Translations under genes and position numbers: made by a program | Notes under the pieces: generated by a model | What the model was told of the DNA's origin: nothing | The model's input: only the letters and a program-made list of their open reading frames with translations | Databases searched by the model: none | In this document: positions 10,968 to 22,812 of the stretch, piece by piece | Layout of the letters: each line of letters opens with the position of its first letter | Position numbering within the stretch: position 1 is the stretch's first letter | NCBI GenBank assembly: GCA_013397935.1 | Contig: VZRN01001305.1 | Coordinates: forward strand, 1,655,097-1,719,096 | Length of the DNA stretch: 64,000 nucleotides | Direction: 5' to 3' | Source: Dasyornis broadbenti | Lineage: Eukaryota; Chordata; Aves; Passeriformes; Dasyornithidae

Positions 10968-11196
10968 CAGTTCTGTGGAAGTCTGTCTGCAGATCAGGAA
11001 CTAAGGTATGCATTTGACTGGTAGGACTCTCCCTTGGAGCTTTCTGCTTGCATCGCATCCTTTTGCAATTAAGTTGCAGTATGTGCCTTTCTGATTTCTC
11101 TTCTAAATAAGAGAAGTGGTCTGTCAGGAACTGCTCAGTTGTCTCTGATAACTCCAACCCTATGCTAATCATAACTCTGGCACGTTTGTTCTCCAT
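10968..11196 (-). CDS. Candidate internal exon (76 codons), unrecognised protein
   Basis: This is the best single coding candidate. It lies in the longest open frame of the window (minus strand, 10864-11376, 170 codons). A textbook acceptor (CTCTCTTCTTCCACACAG) is followed at once by ATGGAGAACAAACGTGCC, and 76 codons later comes the strong donor AACTG|GTAAGA. It enters in phase 0 and leaves in phase 1. The translation begins MENKRARVMISIGLELS, has an acidic stretch HFSYLEEKSERHILQL, then a basic patch KRMRCKQKAPRESP. No transmembrane segment or known domain is seen. Neighbouring candidates 11448-11615 (upstream) and 6738-6856 (downstream) fit its phases. Codon choice (many GAG, CAG, CTG) looks coding-like, but no homolog can be named. 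Confidence 0.38.
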
Positions 11197-11447
11197 CTGT
11201 GTGGAAGAAGAGAGCATGGGGAGGAGGGAGTGGTGGCAGTGGTGAGGATACACTAATGCTACAACATTCACCGTAAGCAAGATTTCGTTGGCGTGGCATA
11301 ACACATTGTTATTGTGATTAATTATTCCCCTCAGTGTGTGTATCCTGACGCAAGAAATAAAATGAATTACGGGCAATGTTTACCCTGCCTTTCCCTACCG
11401 CAGTACCTGCGAATTCTCTGGCCCTGTTGTTGCTGTGCTGTCTGTAC

Positions 11448-11615
11448 CTTTGCTAGATTTGTAGCATATTTATTTTCTACAGGGGGCAAACCCCTGTCTT
11501 CTCTAGAGATGTACTGGGCATCATGCTTCTTCATACAGAAGCTTTTAGCTTCTGTTTTGTTGCCTGTTTCCTTCACAATAGAGGCTCTAATTTTTGTTGC
11601 TGCATTGATGATCAT
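11448..11615 (-). CDS. Candidate exon (56 codons), unrecognised protein
   Basis: The minus-strand stretch is open for 56 codons between a moderate acceptor (GGTTTCTCCAAAG, immediately before ATGATCATC) and a donor GCAAAG|GTACAG. It is phase 0 at both ends and would join 10968-11196 in frame across a 251-nt intron. Segments include MIINAATKIRASIVKE and SREDRGLPPVENKYATNLAK. The donor hexamer is weaker than those of the other candidates, and an alternative donor (CGCAG|GTACTG) lies a little downstream in phase 2. The ATG at its start could be an initiator if the acceptor is not used. Family unknown. Confidence 0.25.
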
Positions 11616-14600
11616 CTTTGGAGAAACCTAGGTCTAATAGCAAATAGCAGAAAGAAACAAAAAGGGTAATAAATTCTGTTATATTGTCTTACTTCATGGC
11701 AAACAAAACTTGACTCTTTGATGCCTTCTTCATTGAGGCTCAACACAGGACCTTTCTAAAGTTAGAGTGAAAAGAAAGTATACTTTGGACAGAGAAAATT
11801 GTGGAGAAAGTAATTAGTGTGGTAGGAGAGTGATGATTACATTGCATTTGTCATGGAATGGAACAGAGAGACCAAACACTCGGTGATGTGAAAGGCTATG
11901 TATGAAGTGCTATTACTGTCACGATGATGACTGAATACATGTTGAAATTACCTTTACAGGAATAGCAACAAATGATCTCTGTATCTTCCCCTCCTACTCA
12001 TCCAAAGCTCTCGAGGCTGAATTCCTAATCAACGAAAAGCAGGCATCCCACACCCGTGCCAAGAGGAATAACCTGAGCATGCAAGCTCTGCTTTAGATTA
12101 GATGTTAAAGTCATGTACCCTATATTGTCAGGTTATAAGAATTGAAAAGATAATGATAAATTAAGTTATAATTCTCTACATCTACCCTCATGTCCTGTTA
12201 CTCAAATTCCAGTGCTGCAAACAAAATTCTCATTAAGGGCTAAATGATTATAATCATACAACTCTTTATAGCATATCATTGTCAATAATTACACACACAC
12301 ATTCTTAAGTTGGAATCTTTCTTTATTAAAAATACATTTCCTTTTAGAGGCTTCGGTAACTTGAATGTGGAGTGAAAGTAAATTAGGCTATAGCAGGCAT
12401 TGCAGCTATAGTTACTACTTCTTCCATTATTGCAAGTTATTATAAGCTTGTATGATTGAAACTGCTATAGATAAGCATGCAATAATATTTTCACTGTCAC
12501 CATGATCACTGACTGAGATAAGAACTTGATGTTCTATTTTTGTTCTGGATAGAGAAAAACAAGGAGGGGTAAATGGGGGAGAAAGGGCTTCAAGTCTTGA
12601 AATGATATGCAAGAAAAAAAATTTCCAAGCCTAAAGGAGGCCCACACATACGTCAATGATGACACGCAGCTCTCAGAGGATTTAGTGTTAAAGGGACGTC
12701 TGCTAATTTTATTTGCAAGAGAGAGGAGAAAGCATGCACATTCAAGATACTTGTTGTATCATTTTTAAATCAAGGCCATCTTTTTCTCGGTGGTAAACGT
12801 GAAATGTTTTTAAAGGCCAGACTTAGCATAAAATCTATTGGTTGCTATGGAGACCACTTACCACACAGGACTGCACTCTGTGTTCGACTCTGTGATTTTC
12901 TCTATTCAAAGGTTCGGCATTGTCGAAAAAACAAATTAGTTTTTCAGTTGTTTGTTGCAAAGTTCATTATAAGAAAGGTAATAAATAGTACGGTATTTTA
13001 TTCATGTGTGGATAGGTGCCATGTATGAATTAACCAGGGCACTGTTCCTTAAATTTGCCATTTTAAAATAATTATAGCAAAATTTGCTATTGTTAGGAAA
13101 TAAAACAGATTTTGATCATTCTGTGTAAATGAACATGAAGCAAAGCAGGTAGTTGGAAGTCTGATCCCAACAAAATTACATGGTAATAAGGCTTTTCACA
13201 CCTACACAGCACTTAGTAACAAAGCACTGAAAGAGAAAGATTAAGCCCTGTTAGAGTAAAACTTTATACCTGAGGTGCATTACTTCTCTCTTTATGAAAG
13301 GAAAGGTGGGTTCAGGACCCCATGCTCACTGAATTATTCATGCTGTCTTGTGCATCTCAGATCTTTAGGGCTGAAGCTAGTAGAGGTTGTTATTAGCAGA
13401 AGCACAAATCTAACTAGGTACAGCAGTTCAGTGAAAACCTGTTCAGCTGTTTCTCCTGAAGTGTTTGTCTAATTACAGCAAATGCTTTCTGCCAAACTGC
13501 CCAGCACACCCATCCCAAAAGAACACAGTCAGGGAGGATGTGCAAAATGTCTTATTTGGAATATATTTGAAAATGAGGCTAGTTGGCACCCAGGATCTGG
13601 GTGAGAGAGACACTGCTTAGAAGTATCATGGGAAGCCTTTTGTATTACCTAAAGATATTTCAAAGACAAATTGATGTCAGGAAGCTCTTTCTCACTTCTT
13701 TTTAAAAATAACATTTTAGTCTAATTTCCAATTGCTTGAGGAATGCATGAGTGTGTTACTTTCAGCACTTGAGATCTGCTCCTGTCACCTCCTTGGTGCA
13801 TTCTGTTGATGCCTTAACTGGGCTTACTTGAAACAGAGGCCATACAAGGGTAGAAGAATAGAAAGCAACAAATTTATTTAAAGGCCCTTAGGTATATCCA
13901 GGGCAGAAAAAGCCCCTTTGTGAGGCTACACCCAATAATGGACACTGAGTCACAAGGTCTTCACATTTCGTAAGTTCTGTCTTATTAGCATATTGGGCCT
14001 TAATTCTCCAATCACACCTTCAGGCAATGATGTCAACCACCCCAAGCTTGCTCCTTCCAATTTGCTGTTTACATATTATGGGGCTCTGGGACAGCAAAAG
14101 TGTCCTTGGATTTCCATTCAGAGGAATTGTTTTGGCCAAAGGTGCTGGGAACAGAGGGTTTTAGCATTTTATGTGAAGCCTAAAACTTCTCTAAAGCTAC
14201 AGATACATGAAGAATAGAAGCTAAAAATTCTTAAGGCATCACTGTACCTAAGTGAGCCAAACTCAGAGCTGCTCTAAGACGTGCAGCTTCACTGACTGCA
14301 GAGAAATGCTGGTGCTGCTTTTGGTGTGGGGTCTCACTCCCACTGACAGGCCAAGGGTAGGACTATCACACAGCACAGTAACAGGTCTCAACTCAGTTTG
14401 GAGGTTTCTCTGTGGATTTTTTGTGTTAAACTCTTAATTTGGCTTTTATATAATGGGTAGATTTTTGTGCAGTTTAGGTTGCCTTTAGTGATTTTGTAGG
14501 ACCACTAGATAAATGAAACCATATCTGAGACATGGTGGTTTATGATGGTCATTTTTAGAAATTCTGAGTTGGTAGGTAATGCAGTAAAAATTGCTTAATG

Positions 14601-16945
14601 GCAAATCTAATTTTTTGCCAAGTATTTGTGTGCACGTAAGTTGTTTAGAAGATTTTACTTTCCTAGTCAAATCACTCTCCTACTGAATACCAACTGTACA
14701 GTGTCAAGTCCTGATAATTAACATGTTGCAAACATGCTATTAAGACAAATCAGATTGAAACACATAAGAAAAATGAAAGCATAATTTAATTCCAGCTATT
14801 GTCAGTCTCTTCAAGAATTATTATGCAGTTGGCCTCCTTGTGTGCAGCTCTGTTTTAGCAGAGCGTGCACTGTTTCGCACTGCATGCAAAGTAACTAAAA
14901 AAGAAATGAGTCTTTAAAAAGGAATGCTCCAGTTTAAACAAGCCAGTGGGGGCTACTTAGGCAAACCTAACTGGTGACACTATGTTTATAGTAATAGACA
15001 AGAGAATCTGACTCACAAATGGTGCAGAAAAAACATGTTTAATAAACCTCTACTGAAAGTGTGTTATTATTATTTATGATAGAAAACTTCTCCTCCTTAG
15101 AATAAGCTTTTAATTTTTCTTTATAGTCAGGTTTGTGTCTGAGCTTTCCTGCTTAACATCTTGTCCGTGTTTTCCCTTTGGCTGATTCTGGCTCCTTCAG
15201 AGAACTCGGTAGGGACCTGGTTTTCCTTCTGTGTTCTGCCAGAGTTCATTAGGGTGCTATAGACTGTTAATAGAGCAGAATTTTTTGCCTACCACATAGA
15301 ATGGAACAATAAGGTCTTTAATCAAAAGTAAATGTATAGGAAGCTATATCTATCTGAATCAGCTCTCCTCTTCTACTTCTAAAGCAGCATGACAAGGGAT
15401 AGAGTACTAGACAAGACATTGTTTCGAGAAGTATGTTTTCAAGTGAATGAGGCATTCCTCAAAGGCACCGTATGTACAACATGAAAGAAGCAATCCCAAC
15501 ACTCACAAAAAGACCATTCAAGATACCCATACAAAATTACTAACCTAATAACATGACCTGAATCAGATACAGAGCAGAAGATTTTTTTCATGTTTTTTGA
15601 TGTTCATATCAAAACTTTTACAGGAATATTCACAAGGAATCTGCTTCTTGCCACATTTTGCAGTTCTCAGCCTCTCTGCTTAAACCAGTAGCTCACTGAA
15701 AAGAATTGTGGGCTTGGTTTAATATCACTGACTGCACTCTAGGTTCTGCAGAGCATATATGTTGTTGACAAAATAGTGACTGACAAAAAGAGGTAAAGTT
15801 GATATTTTCAGTCTTCATCAAAATCAAAATCAGTGCGTAGTTCAGTTTGGAAATTTCATTTGGGTTTTTCTGTGTCTATGCTTGTTCATAAATCTTACTG
15901 AAGCTCAACATTTTTCCTTAAGAGAAATTTAGCAAGAATTTAATGGCTTGCCATCATGTTTATAGTGCATTCTATTTATAATTAATCATCTCTTCTTCTG
16001 ACAAAGTATTAACAAAATCTGTGATACCATTTTTAGGCTGGAACTTACCTGCTTCTAGTAGTTAGTTCAGTGCAGAACTCAGTCATGCAATTTGTACTGG
16101 ATTCTGTTTCCAACAGATATCAAGAGCAGTGTAACTCTTCACGTTATGCAATGTCTTTGTTCAAGAAGAAGTGGTGATTTTCAATTAAAAGCTAGACTGT
16201 CCCAGATCACAATCCTCATTTTAAAGTTCAGTAATTTGAGTGAGTTGAAATCAGGGGAGATGCTGTGTTGCATGATTTAAAGGTATTTATAGAAAACAGC
16301 CATCAAATGATGACCTAAAATGCAATGATAAAGAATGAGTCTGCCAAGGTTTGTTCTGTTATTATGGGCTTTAATACTTTTATATAGAAAAAAGTAGTAG
16401 AGTAAAGTATTGTAGTATAGTATAGTAAAGATAGAGAGGAAAAGGTTGAGAAATGGGAGCTGGAAATTTAATGATGGGGAAAATTCTTAAGGATTTATTT
16501 GAAGGACAAGTAATATATGAACCCAAGTAGTTGAATTGTCTAGCCCAGGCTCAAAATGGCAAATTACAAAAACTATTCTTTAGTCCTTTACCAACTACTG
16601 AGTAATTAATTTATTTGATCCAATTGTTGTCTTCTAGTTTTTCTATTTGTTTGATAGTTAAAAAGTAAACTGATCTGTCAGGATAAATTAGGTAATTTTC
16701 TGAGTCTGTAAGACCGTAACACTTACTAAACTATTTGTTTAATAATTTTGAGATGTAGTCTTGGACAGTTACTTTATTAACAGAAGGTAGCACATTCTTC
16801 TGTGACAATCCTTCCTTAATCTACTCATTGTGGTTGGTTAGTAAGGCGGAATAAACTATAGTGTGTATTCAGCTTTGTATCTTTGTGCTGCCATGCAAAC
16901 ATTTTAATTTCATGAGACTTTCAATAAAAACTCCATGCAGGCACA
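11616..16945. other. Non-coding sequence, no gene seen
   Basis: Long unique AT-rich stretch. A short CA run lies at about 12291-12301. A possible 55-nt minus-strand exon at 16049-16103 (acceptor ...TTGGAAACAG, donor AGCAG|GTAAGT, open in one frame) is too weak to call. At 12.85 kb a GTAAGT donor has only purine-rich sequence before its possible acceptors. No transposon recognised. Confidence 0.55.
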
Positions 16946-16974
16946 TTTGTTTGACCCAATATTGGGCAAACAAA
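16946..16974. promoter_or_regulatory. 29-bp near-perfect palindrome with CCAAT and FOX-like sites
   Basis: The centre CCCAATATTGGG is a perfect 12-bp palindrome containing CCAAT on each strand. It is flanked by TTTGTTTG on the left and CAAACAAA on the right, which are complements; the only break is one extra A in the left arm. TTTGTTTG resembles forkhead sites and CCAAT resembles NF-Y sites, but a regulatory role is inference. It could also be a relic of a terminal inverted repeat. Confidence 0.45.
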
Positions 16975-17723
16975 CATTGGCATTGCTTGTAGTAAACATA
17001 AATGAACTTACAAGAATATTACAAGAGTGGTGTTAGAAAGGAAAGACATAGAAATAATCAGAGTTATTGCTGTGGGACTTCTGCAAAATTTTTACTACTT
17101 TGGGTTGGACTTTGGATCTGAATTTATATCCAGACTGCCCTTGGGAACTGCAATTCAGCTATCAAATATCACTGGCATTTAGCCTTAGTTTGGGGAGTAG
17201 ATAGGAAAAGAGCCAAAGCTGCCATGAGAGAGGATAAAAATGGAACTGAGCAAAGCAGACAAAGTGGCCAGTCCTAATTTACTCAAAACACAAACCCAGC
17301 TGTATATATTTGTGATGTTTCTAGCAATGTTCAGTGTTTTCTATTTGGTTACAATTTTGCTGCCTTTTTCACTCCATCCTTTGGGATTTTCTGGAGGAAT
17401 TCTGTCCCAAACTACAGCACAGTAGTGAGTTCTGGGATACCAAAGTCCCTGAGAGCACAACATAAGTAAAAATTGGGTAACTTCACTTTTTGGAGACCAA
17501 GTGGGATTTTTGTCTTGTCCAGATTAAAAGTGGGAAACTGTTCTTCCTGCTTTTACTATTGCATACACTTCACATCCACAATACTTTCAGGTTAAACGGA
17601 CGTATTCATAAAAAGCTCATTTTCATCCTAGACCCCCTGGGCAAGGAAATATTTTGAAATGCTTTAGGTATCAAGTTGCATAAGCAAAAAAGTTTCTCTC
17701 TGTCCAGTGGCCTCTATTCCTGT
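16975..17723. other. Non-coding sequence before the LTR
   Basis: No gene or repeat family seen. A 61-codon plus-strand frame at 17240-17425 ends just upstream of the LTR and has no recognisable features. Confidence 0.6.
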
Positions 17724-17728
17724 GGAAC
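17724..17728 (+). repeat. Target-site duplication GGAAC, left copy
   Basis: GGAAC immediately precedes the LTR's TG and recurs directly after its CA at 18456-18460. Five base pairs is typical of ERVL-type (class III) integration. Confidence 0.85.
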
Positions 17729-18455
17729 TGTTGGAGGTTGGGAATTTTTCCATCCAGTGGCTAGAGATACCTTAACAAGCCTTAACGACTGGGTACTTAA
17801 GAGATAACGACTGAGTACCTAAGGGACAAAAGACGCGCTTAAGAGACTGAAAACATAGCCAGGTGTGGCGAGGGAAAGAAAAGGTGGCTGGCTGTTGGCA
17901 GACACACACTCGTCCCAGGGACTTGTTGGAGGAGACAGCTGCTGTTTCTTCTTCCCCTTCACTGCTGCCGCGGGAGCTCAGCACTGCCTGGTTTTTCTTC
18001 CTTGCTGGAGTCTCTGCCACCCTTTCGTTCACTGGCTCGAGTGGACAAGCTCTGCCGCCCAGTTTGCTGCCCTGAGATTCCCTGCTGCAGCTCCGCTCGC
18101 TGTGCAGCCGCCTCGCCCTCTGCTCCGTCCGCCATCACTGAGGAGCTGAGCTCGCATCACAGCACCCCTGCCGGCCGTGACCGTAACTGCACCAAAGGGG
18201 AGGGGCGGTGTCTGGCAGCCCAGAGAAAGCTGCCACCGGGTTTCTGTTTTGTTTAGTTGTTATTGCCACTGTTATTGTTGCTTGTTTTCCTCGTTATAGA
18301 CACGAGTAAAGAACTGTTATTCCTTTTCCCATATCTCTGCCTGAGAGCCCTTGATTTCGACATTATAACAATTTGGAGGGAGAGGGGTCATATCCTCTAT
18401 TCTAAGGCAGGTTTCCACCTTCCTTAGCAGACGCCTGTCTTCCAAAACCAAGACA
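17729..18455 (+). mobile_element. Solo LTR of an avian ERV, ERVL-like, 727 bp
   Basis: The element starts TGTTGGAGG and ends ...AAAACCAAGACA, flanked by perfect 5-bp duplications (GGAAC). A second copy at 62355-63072 in the same orientation is about 94% identical by eye. Inside are a 19-bp motif repeated at 22-bp spacing (17783-17801 and 17805-17823), a CpG-rich block (about 17960-18240) with a GC box GGGGCGG, and an AGTAAA polyadenylation-type hexamer (18305-18310) followed by a T-rich, U5-like end. No gag, pol or env lies beside it, so it is a solo LTR left by recombination between the ends of a provirus. Orientation is inferred from the order GC box, AGTAAA, CA end. The short open frames inside it (17772-18256, both strands) are not genes. 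Confidence 0.88.
18200..18210 (+). promoter_or_regulatory. GC box in the LTR
   Basis: GAGGGGCGGTG contains GGGGCGG, a typical Sp1 site. In the second LTR the same position reads GGGGCAG, a CpG-type change that destroys the site. Confidence 0.5.
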
Positions 18456-18460
18456 GGAAC
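18456..18460 (+). repeat. Target-site duplication GGAAC, right copy
   Basis: Matches 17724-17728 and closes the solo LTR. Confidence 0.85.
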
Positions 18461-21400
18461 AAAGTGCTAATGTCATATATTGAATAACAAAATGTTAATG
18501 TAATATATTGGATATCCAAATCAAAACAGAAGTAACTTTAATTGTTCTGAAGAGCAGTGGAATACTGAGGTAGGGATCCACTGTTTTATGTTTTCCCAGG
18601 CTCAAGACACAATGATTTCTAGATAGCTACAATTCACTTAATAAAGAGGAAAAAACCCAAACAATTTATTTTAAAATGAAAACAGTAGTCAAACCTTATC
18701 AAGTGCACTGAAAAGGGACAGGGCAAATTTACTGAATTCTGGGAGCTATAATTATTGAAATTGATTTGCTTCACTTCAAGAATGATTGCTAATCATTGAT
18801 TTGAATTCATACAGTCTCTGCCCTCACAATGCCAAAAAAATGAAGATAGGTTTAGTTAGATTTACTTGTACCGCAAGGGGCATGGAAAGTACAGAGAAGG
18901 AAGTATTGAATGTATATTAAAAGATTTACATAAAAAAATTATGTAAGTCAGCATTAAAACCATGACTATTCGAGAAAGACACTATGTTGAACTGGCTAGT
19001 GTTCAGATGCACCGTTCTGAACTTCGTGCACTGGACCCTCTAAGACAGAGCGGGGTGTGCATACTGTCCAGATCCCAGAACAGTAAGAGCATATCTTCTT
19101 TAAGGTAGAAGGTTTTTTCATTTGTATGTCTTGGATTTCTTTTTCTGTCAAATGACAGTACTTATTTTAGTTGTTATCAGATTTCTAAGTAGCTCACAGA
19201 TAAGAATAATTTTTCCCTAACTGAGAAATGTGTAGGTTTATAGGCTCTGTTTTGTGTCATGACACATTTTAAAATAATTTGAATTTTCTAATGAATATGA
19301 AAATTAAAAGATGGATTATTTCAGGAAGATATGTCACTATTGTTGACAACATCTATTACCTTCTTTGTGCCAATGCATTTGCAAGTTTAACACTGCATGA
19401 CCTTGAAACTTGCAGGCTAAAGAGTACTGCTGTTTGCAGTAGAGTGGACCTGACTCTAGCACGCACTGTTTGGCACCAAAGTAAAAGGGATTTAATTGCT
19501 TGAAATACTTCTAAAGGAATAAAAATAACATTAATTTTCCTCCATGACTGACAAGACAGACATTGGACTACAGAGGTTCTCCCTTCCCTTCCTCTTATTC
19601 CTCTTGTTTTGGGGCAGTTCTCTGTCCACTGAAGTAAGTGCTATTTTCCAGAAATCACAACACACTGAATAATTCCTCAGTTGAGGCACAGCCTGCTGAT
19701 TTGTAATGCTATCTGTTCATACTTATTTCAAATGACTGTTAAATCAGAGCTCTGAACACCCACATCTCTGCCGTGTTCTTTCAGCAGTGTTTAACAAATC
19801 GGTTCCTCAGAATTCGCTGTTCCCTTCACTGAAGAACTGCTGCTCCAGTGAGCACAAAATCAGTCCTGTGCCACTGCAATAGTGACATTCACCTCAATGA
19901 GGTCTGTTTATAACTGAGTATTGTAGTATCCCCAGCTTAAATCACAGTTAGCCACCTCTGCTTGTGAAAGTTGTCATCACCTTTTTCTACAACCGAGCAA
20001 GGCTCTGCATATGAACGTGCATGTGTCTGTGGTATTGCACTTCTCACCATTTAAAAACTAATTTTATGGTGGAGGAATATTTCATCCCAATGGTATCGTT
20101 GCTGTCTTAGAAATTGTATCTAAACTACCATGCCAAAAATCCTCAATAATTATACAAAGGAAGCCTAGCTGTACTTACCATACCTTCCTGTAATGCGTAT
20201 GCCTAAAAGAACTGAGTGATGATGATTTAGTTGTGTCAGAAGATGTAATCATACAACTAGACCTTAAAATAGCAGCAAATCTAGCCATAGAAGGAGATGG
20301 TAACAGTAACTGTAATCAGTGTACTGCTACATGAAAATGCATATTTGAGTGCTGAGAAGTTTGAACTAATTCCTGTGTAAGTACAGATACAACTTGTAGC
20401 CCATAGTCATTTCGTTTACTGCCCAAAGCATGTGTCTGGGTGTAGATTCCATATCCTTTCACAGAAAAACCACTCTGTCCCAAAGCTGATGGGTCTGGGG
20501 AAGGGGAAAGCAGGCTCAATATGTGACAAGAAATATTTAGCCTCTGCAAAAAAAATACCAGATAGTGTAATTAATGAAAGGATTTAGAAGAAAGAGCCTA
20601 TGGAACTCTTTAAAGCACAAAAAAGGGGCATTTATCTCCATTATGTCTCTTGCTGCAGTTCACATTTTCAGCTGGCTCTGTGTCAATAGCAGCTTATGAT
20701 TCTGTTGGCTTTACACATAGAGAAGTCATACCTAGATGATAGAAGTCACTTGTGTATTTTTCTTTGTTTTTTTTTTTCCCCTATGCACTCAGTCTGCAGT
20801 GTATTAGCAGGTTATTCTCCTGTAACATTGCAAGATTCCTGGTAAATGTTAACAAAGGCAGTTGGTAAATAGGTATATATTCAATTTACAAACAGTTCTG
20901 AGTAATTTAGTATTCTTATGGCTTCTGCTTATGTGATAAAATTGAGGTGAACAAGTGGATGGCATGAACTCTGAAAGAAAAAAAGTTGCGGGACTTTAAT
21001 GGCTAAGGCACAGTGGGATACATAAGACTGGTAACTCCAAGAGTAGCAGGTCATACTATGCTGTCATGAGATGGTGTGAATTCAAGAAATGCGTTTTAAA
21101 GGAGAGGTATTTGGTATTTTATGCTTCAGTAAGTTGGTGGTTCATACAGATACCTGAACTAAGGAGATAAACTTCATAAACATTTGATACAAATGGACTT
21201 TTCTCTGTTCGCCTTTCCACATAATACCCCTCTGCCAGAGTTTTTGTTGGACAGAGAAACCTAAAATTAAATTATGCCAAAGCACACACTTGCTGTGTCA
21301 GTCATGTGAATTCAGAGCGATAACTGGTGAAAGATCAAATGGAGACAAGTTTGTGTACTGTAGGTGTTGCACTGAGCAACGTGGTGGGGTTCACCTCGTC

Positions 21401-22671
21401 TGGGCCTGCTTGGCCTCTTGGGTTGATAGAATTATGGAATCTTCAGCTGCTGATTATCACAGCAAAGAGAATATTTGTAGACTAGGGACATGAAGGGAGA
21501 GTGTGCTGGTTTGTAAAGTGCTTGGAAAATACCTCCAAACTTAAGTCTCTAGTTCTGACTGCATGTTCTTATTCAGTGTGATTTTTAACAGTCCCTGTTT
21601 TCATATGTTTCAGCACAACTGTGAGAGTGTTCTAGTTCCAGGGACTTCTGCAAAGGATTAAACAATCTTTTTTAAAAATCGTCACTGTGTCTTAGGGGCT
21701 TGTTTCAAAGTACAAATCACTTTTTGTCCGTTTGTGGGCATGTCTGTCATGTTCCTTGTCTGAATTCTGGTTACTTGAACTTCTTCCTTGTAAGTATTAA
21801 TTTGTGCTGTTTTCTACTGAATCTACTTCTCATGGAGTGAGCCGATCAGCTTAAGGAAGGCCTTTGTATATATTTTTTGTATTGTCTTTAGGTACACAAC
21901 CTGTACAGAACACGGCTGGACAACTATTGTGTACTTTGATAGCATGCACTGAGAATGTTGGAGCCTCTCTTCAGTTTGATGCTGTTTCTCAGATTTTAGC
22001 TTCTTGCAGCAATGATTGGCTTCATTGCTGATTCATATGGAGATGTAGTAGTCTTTTTTGTATGCTGACTTGGAATCGTAACTGTAACATAGACCACACA
22101 CAGTTTCCTGTAAGAAAAATGAATAAAATATCTGTCTTCATTTCCAGGCACTATTAAAAAAAATAATAAATCAGTGTGAAGTTGTAAGATCCATTAAAGA
22201 CAGCATCTTTGTTTGAAATAGCAAAAGTGCATCTCCATTAATTCTGCTATATGTTGTTCTCAGGTATGACTTCGTTTTCCATCTGAGAGGAGTCCTAAAC
22301 TTAAATGTATTTACTATGGATTGTTAGTATTTGAGGTGTTTCTATTCATATTGCAGAACTCAAACCAAATGTGAATCAACTGTAAATTTTGACATTGTCT
22401 TAAGTATAGAGCAACATACAGACTCTGAGGATAAAGGTGTATTAATACTCTTAAAAAATGGTTGAAGCTCAGATGACTTCCTGTTTAACTTGCTTAGTCC
22501 TTGAGAATGATAAAATCTTAAAAATTTCTGGAGTCCTGGAATCAGTTCAACCAGTCTGTCAATACACATGATAGAAACTGGTTTACTTATGTTTTGAACT
22601 TTCCCTGGGCTCTTTTCAAGACGTGTCATAGGAAAGGAACTGGACTGTCACCTGATGCGCATATATGCAGA
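18461..22671. other. Non-coding sequence, no gene seen
   Basis: Unique AT-rich sequence with only short chance frames. A 24-nt minus-strand microexon candidate at 20179-20202 has an excellent acceptor (CATCACTCAGTTCTTTTAG) and donor TATG|GTAAGT and is open in all frames; it is recorded but not called as a gene part. Confidence 0.55.
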
Positions 22672-22812
22672 ATCTCATAATCACAGAATATGCTGAGTTG
22701 GAAGGGACCCACAAGGATCATCGAGTCCAACTCCTGGTTCTGCGCAGGACACCCCCAGAATCACACAGTGTGCCTGAGAGCATTGTCTAAATGCTTCTTG
22801 AACTCTGTCAGG
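22672..22812 (-). mobile_element. CR1 LINE 3' end fragment, minus strand
   Basis: The plus strand begins AATCACAGAATATGCTGAG and continues TTGGAAGGGACCCACAAGG, ATCATCGAGTCCAACTCCTG and CACCCCCAGAATCACACAGT, the complement of the CR1 3' terminal region. It fades out after about 140 bp. Confidence 0.88.

Noticed and set aside
12804..12880. Minus-strand exon with donor TGTG|GTAAGT near 12849
   Set aside because: All possible acceptors lack a pyrimidine tract.
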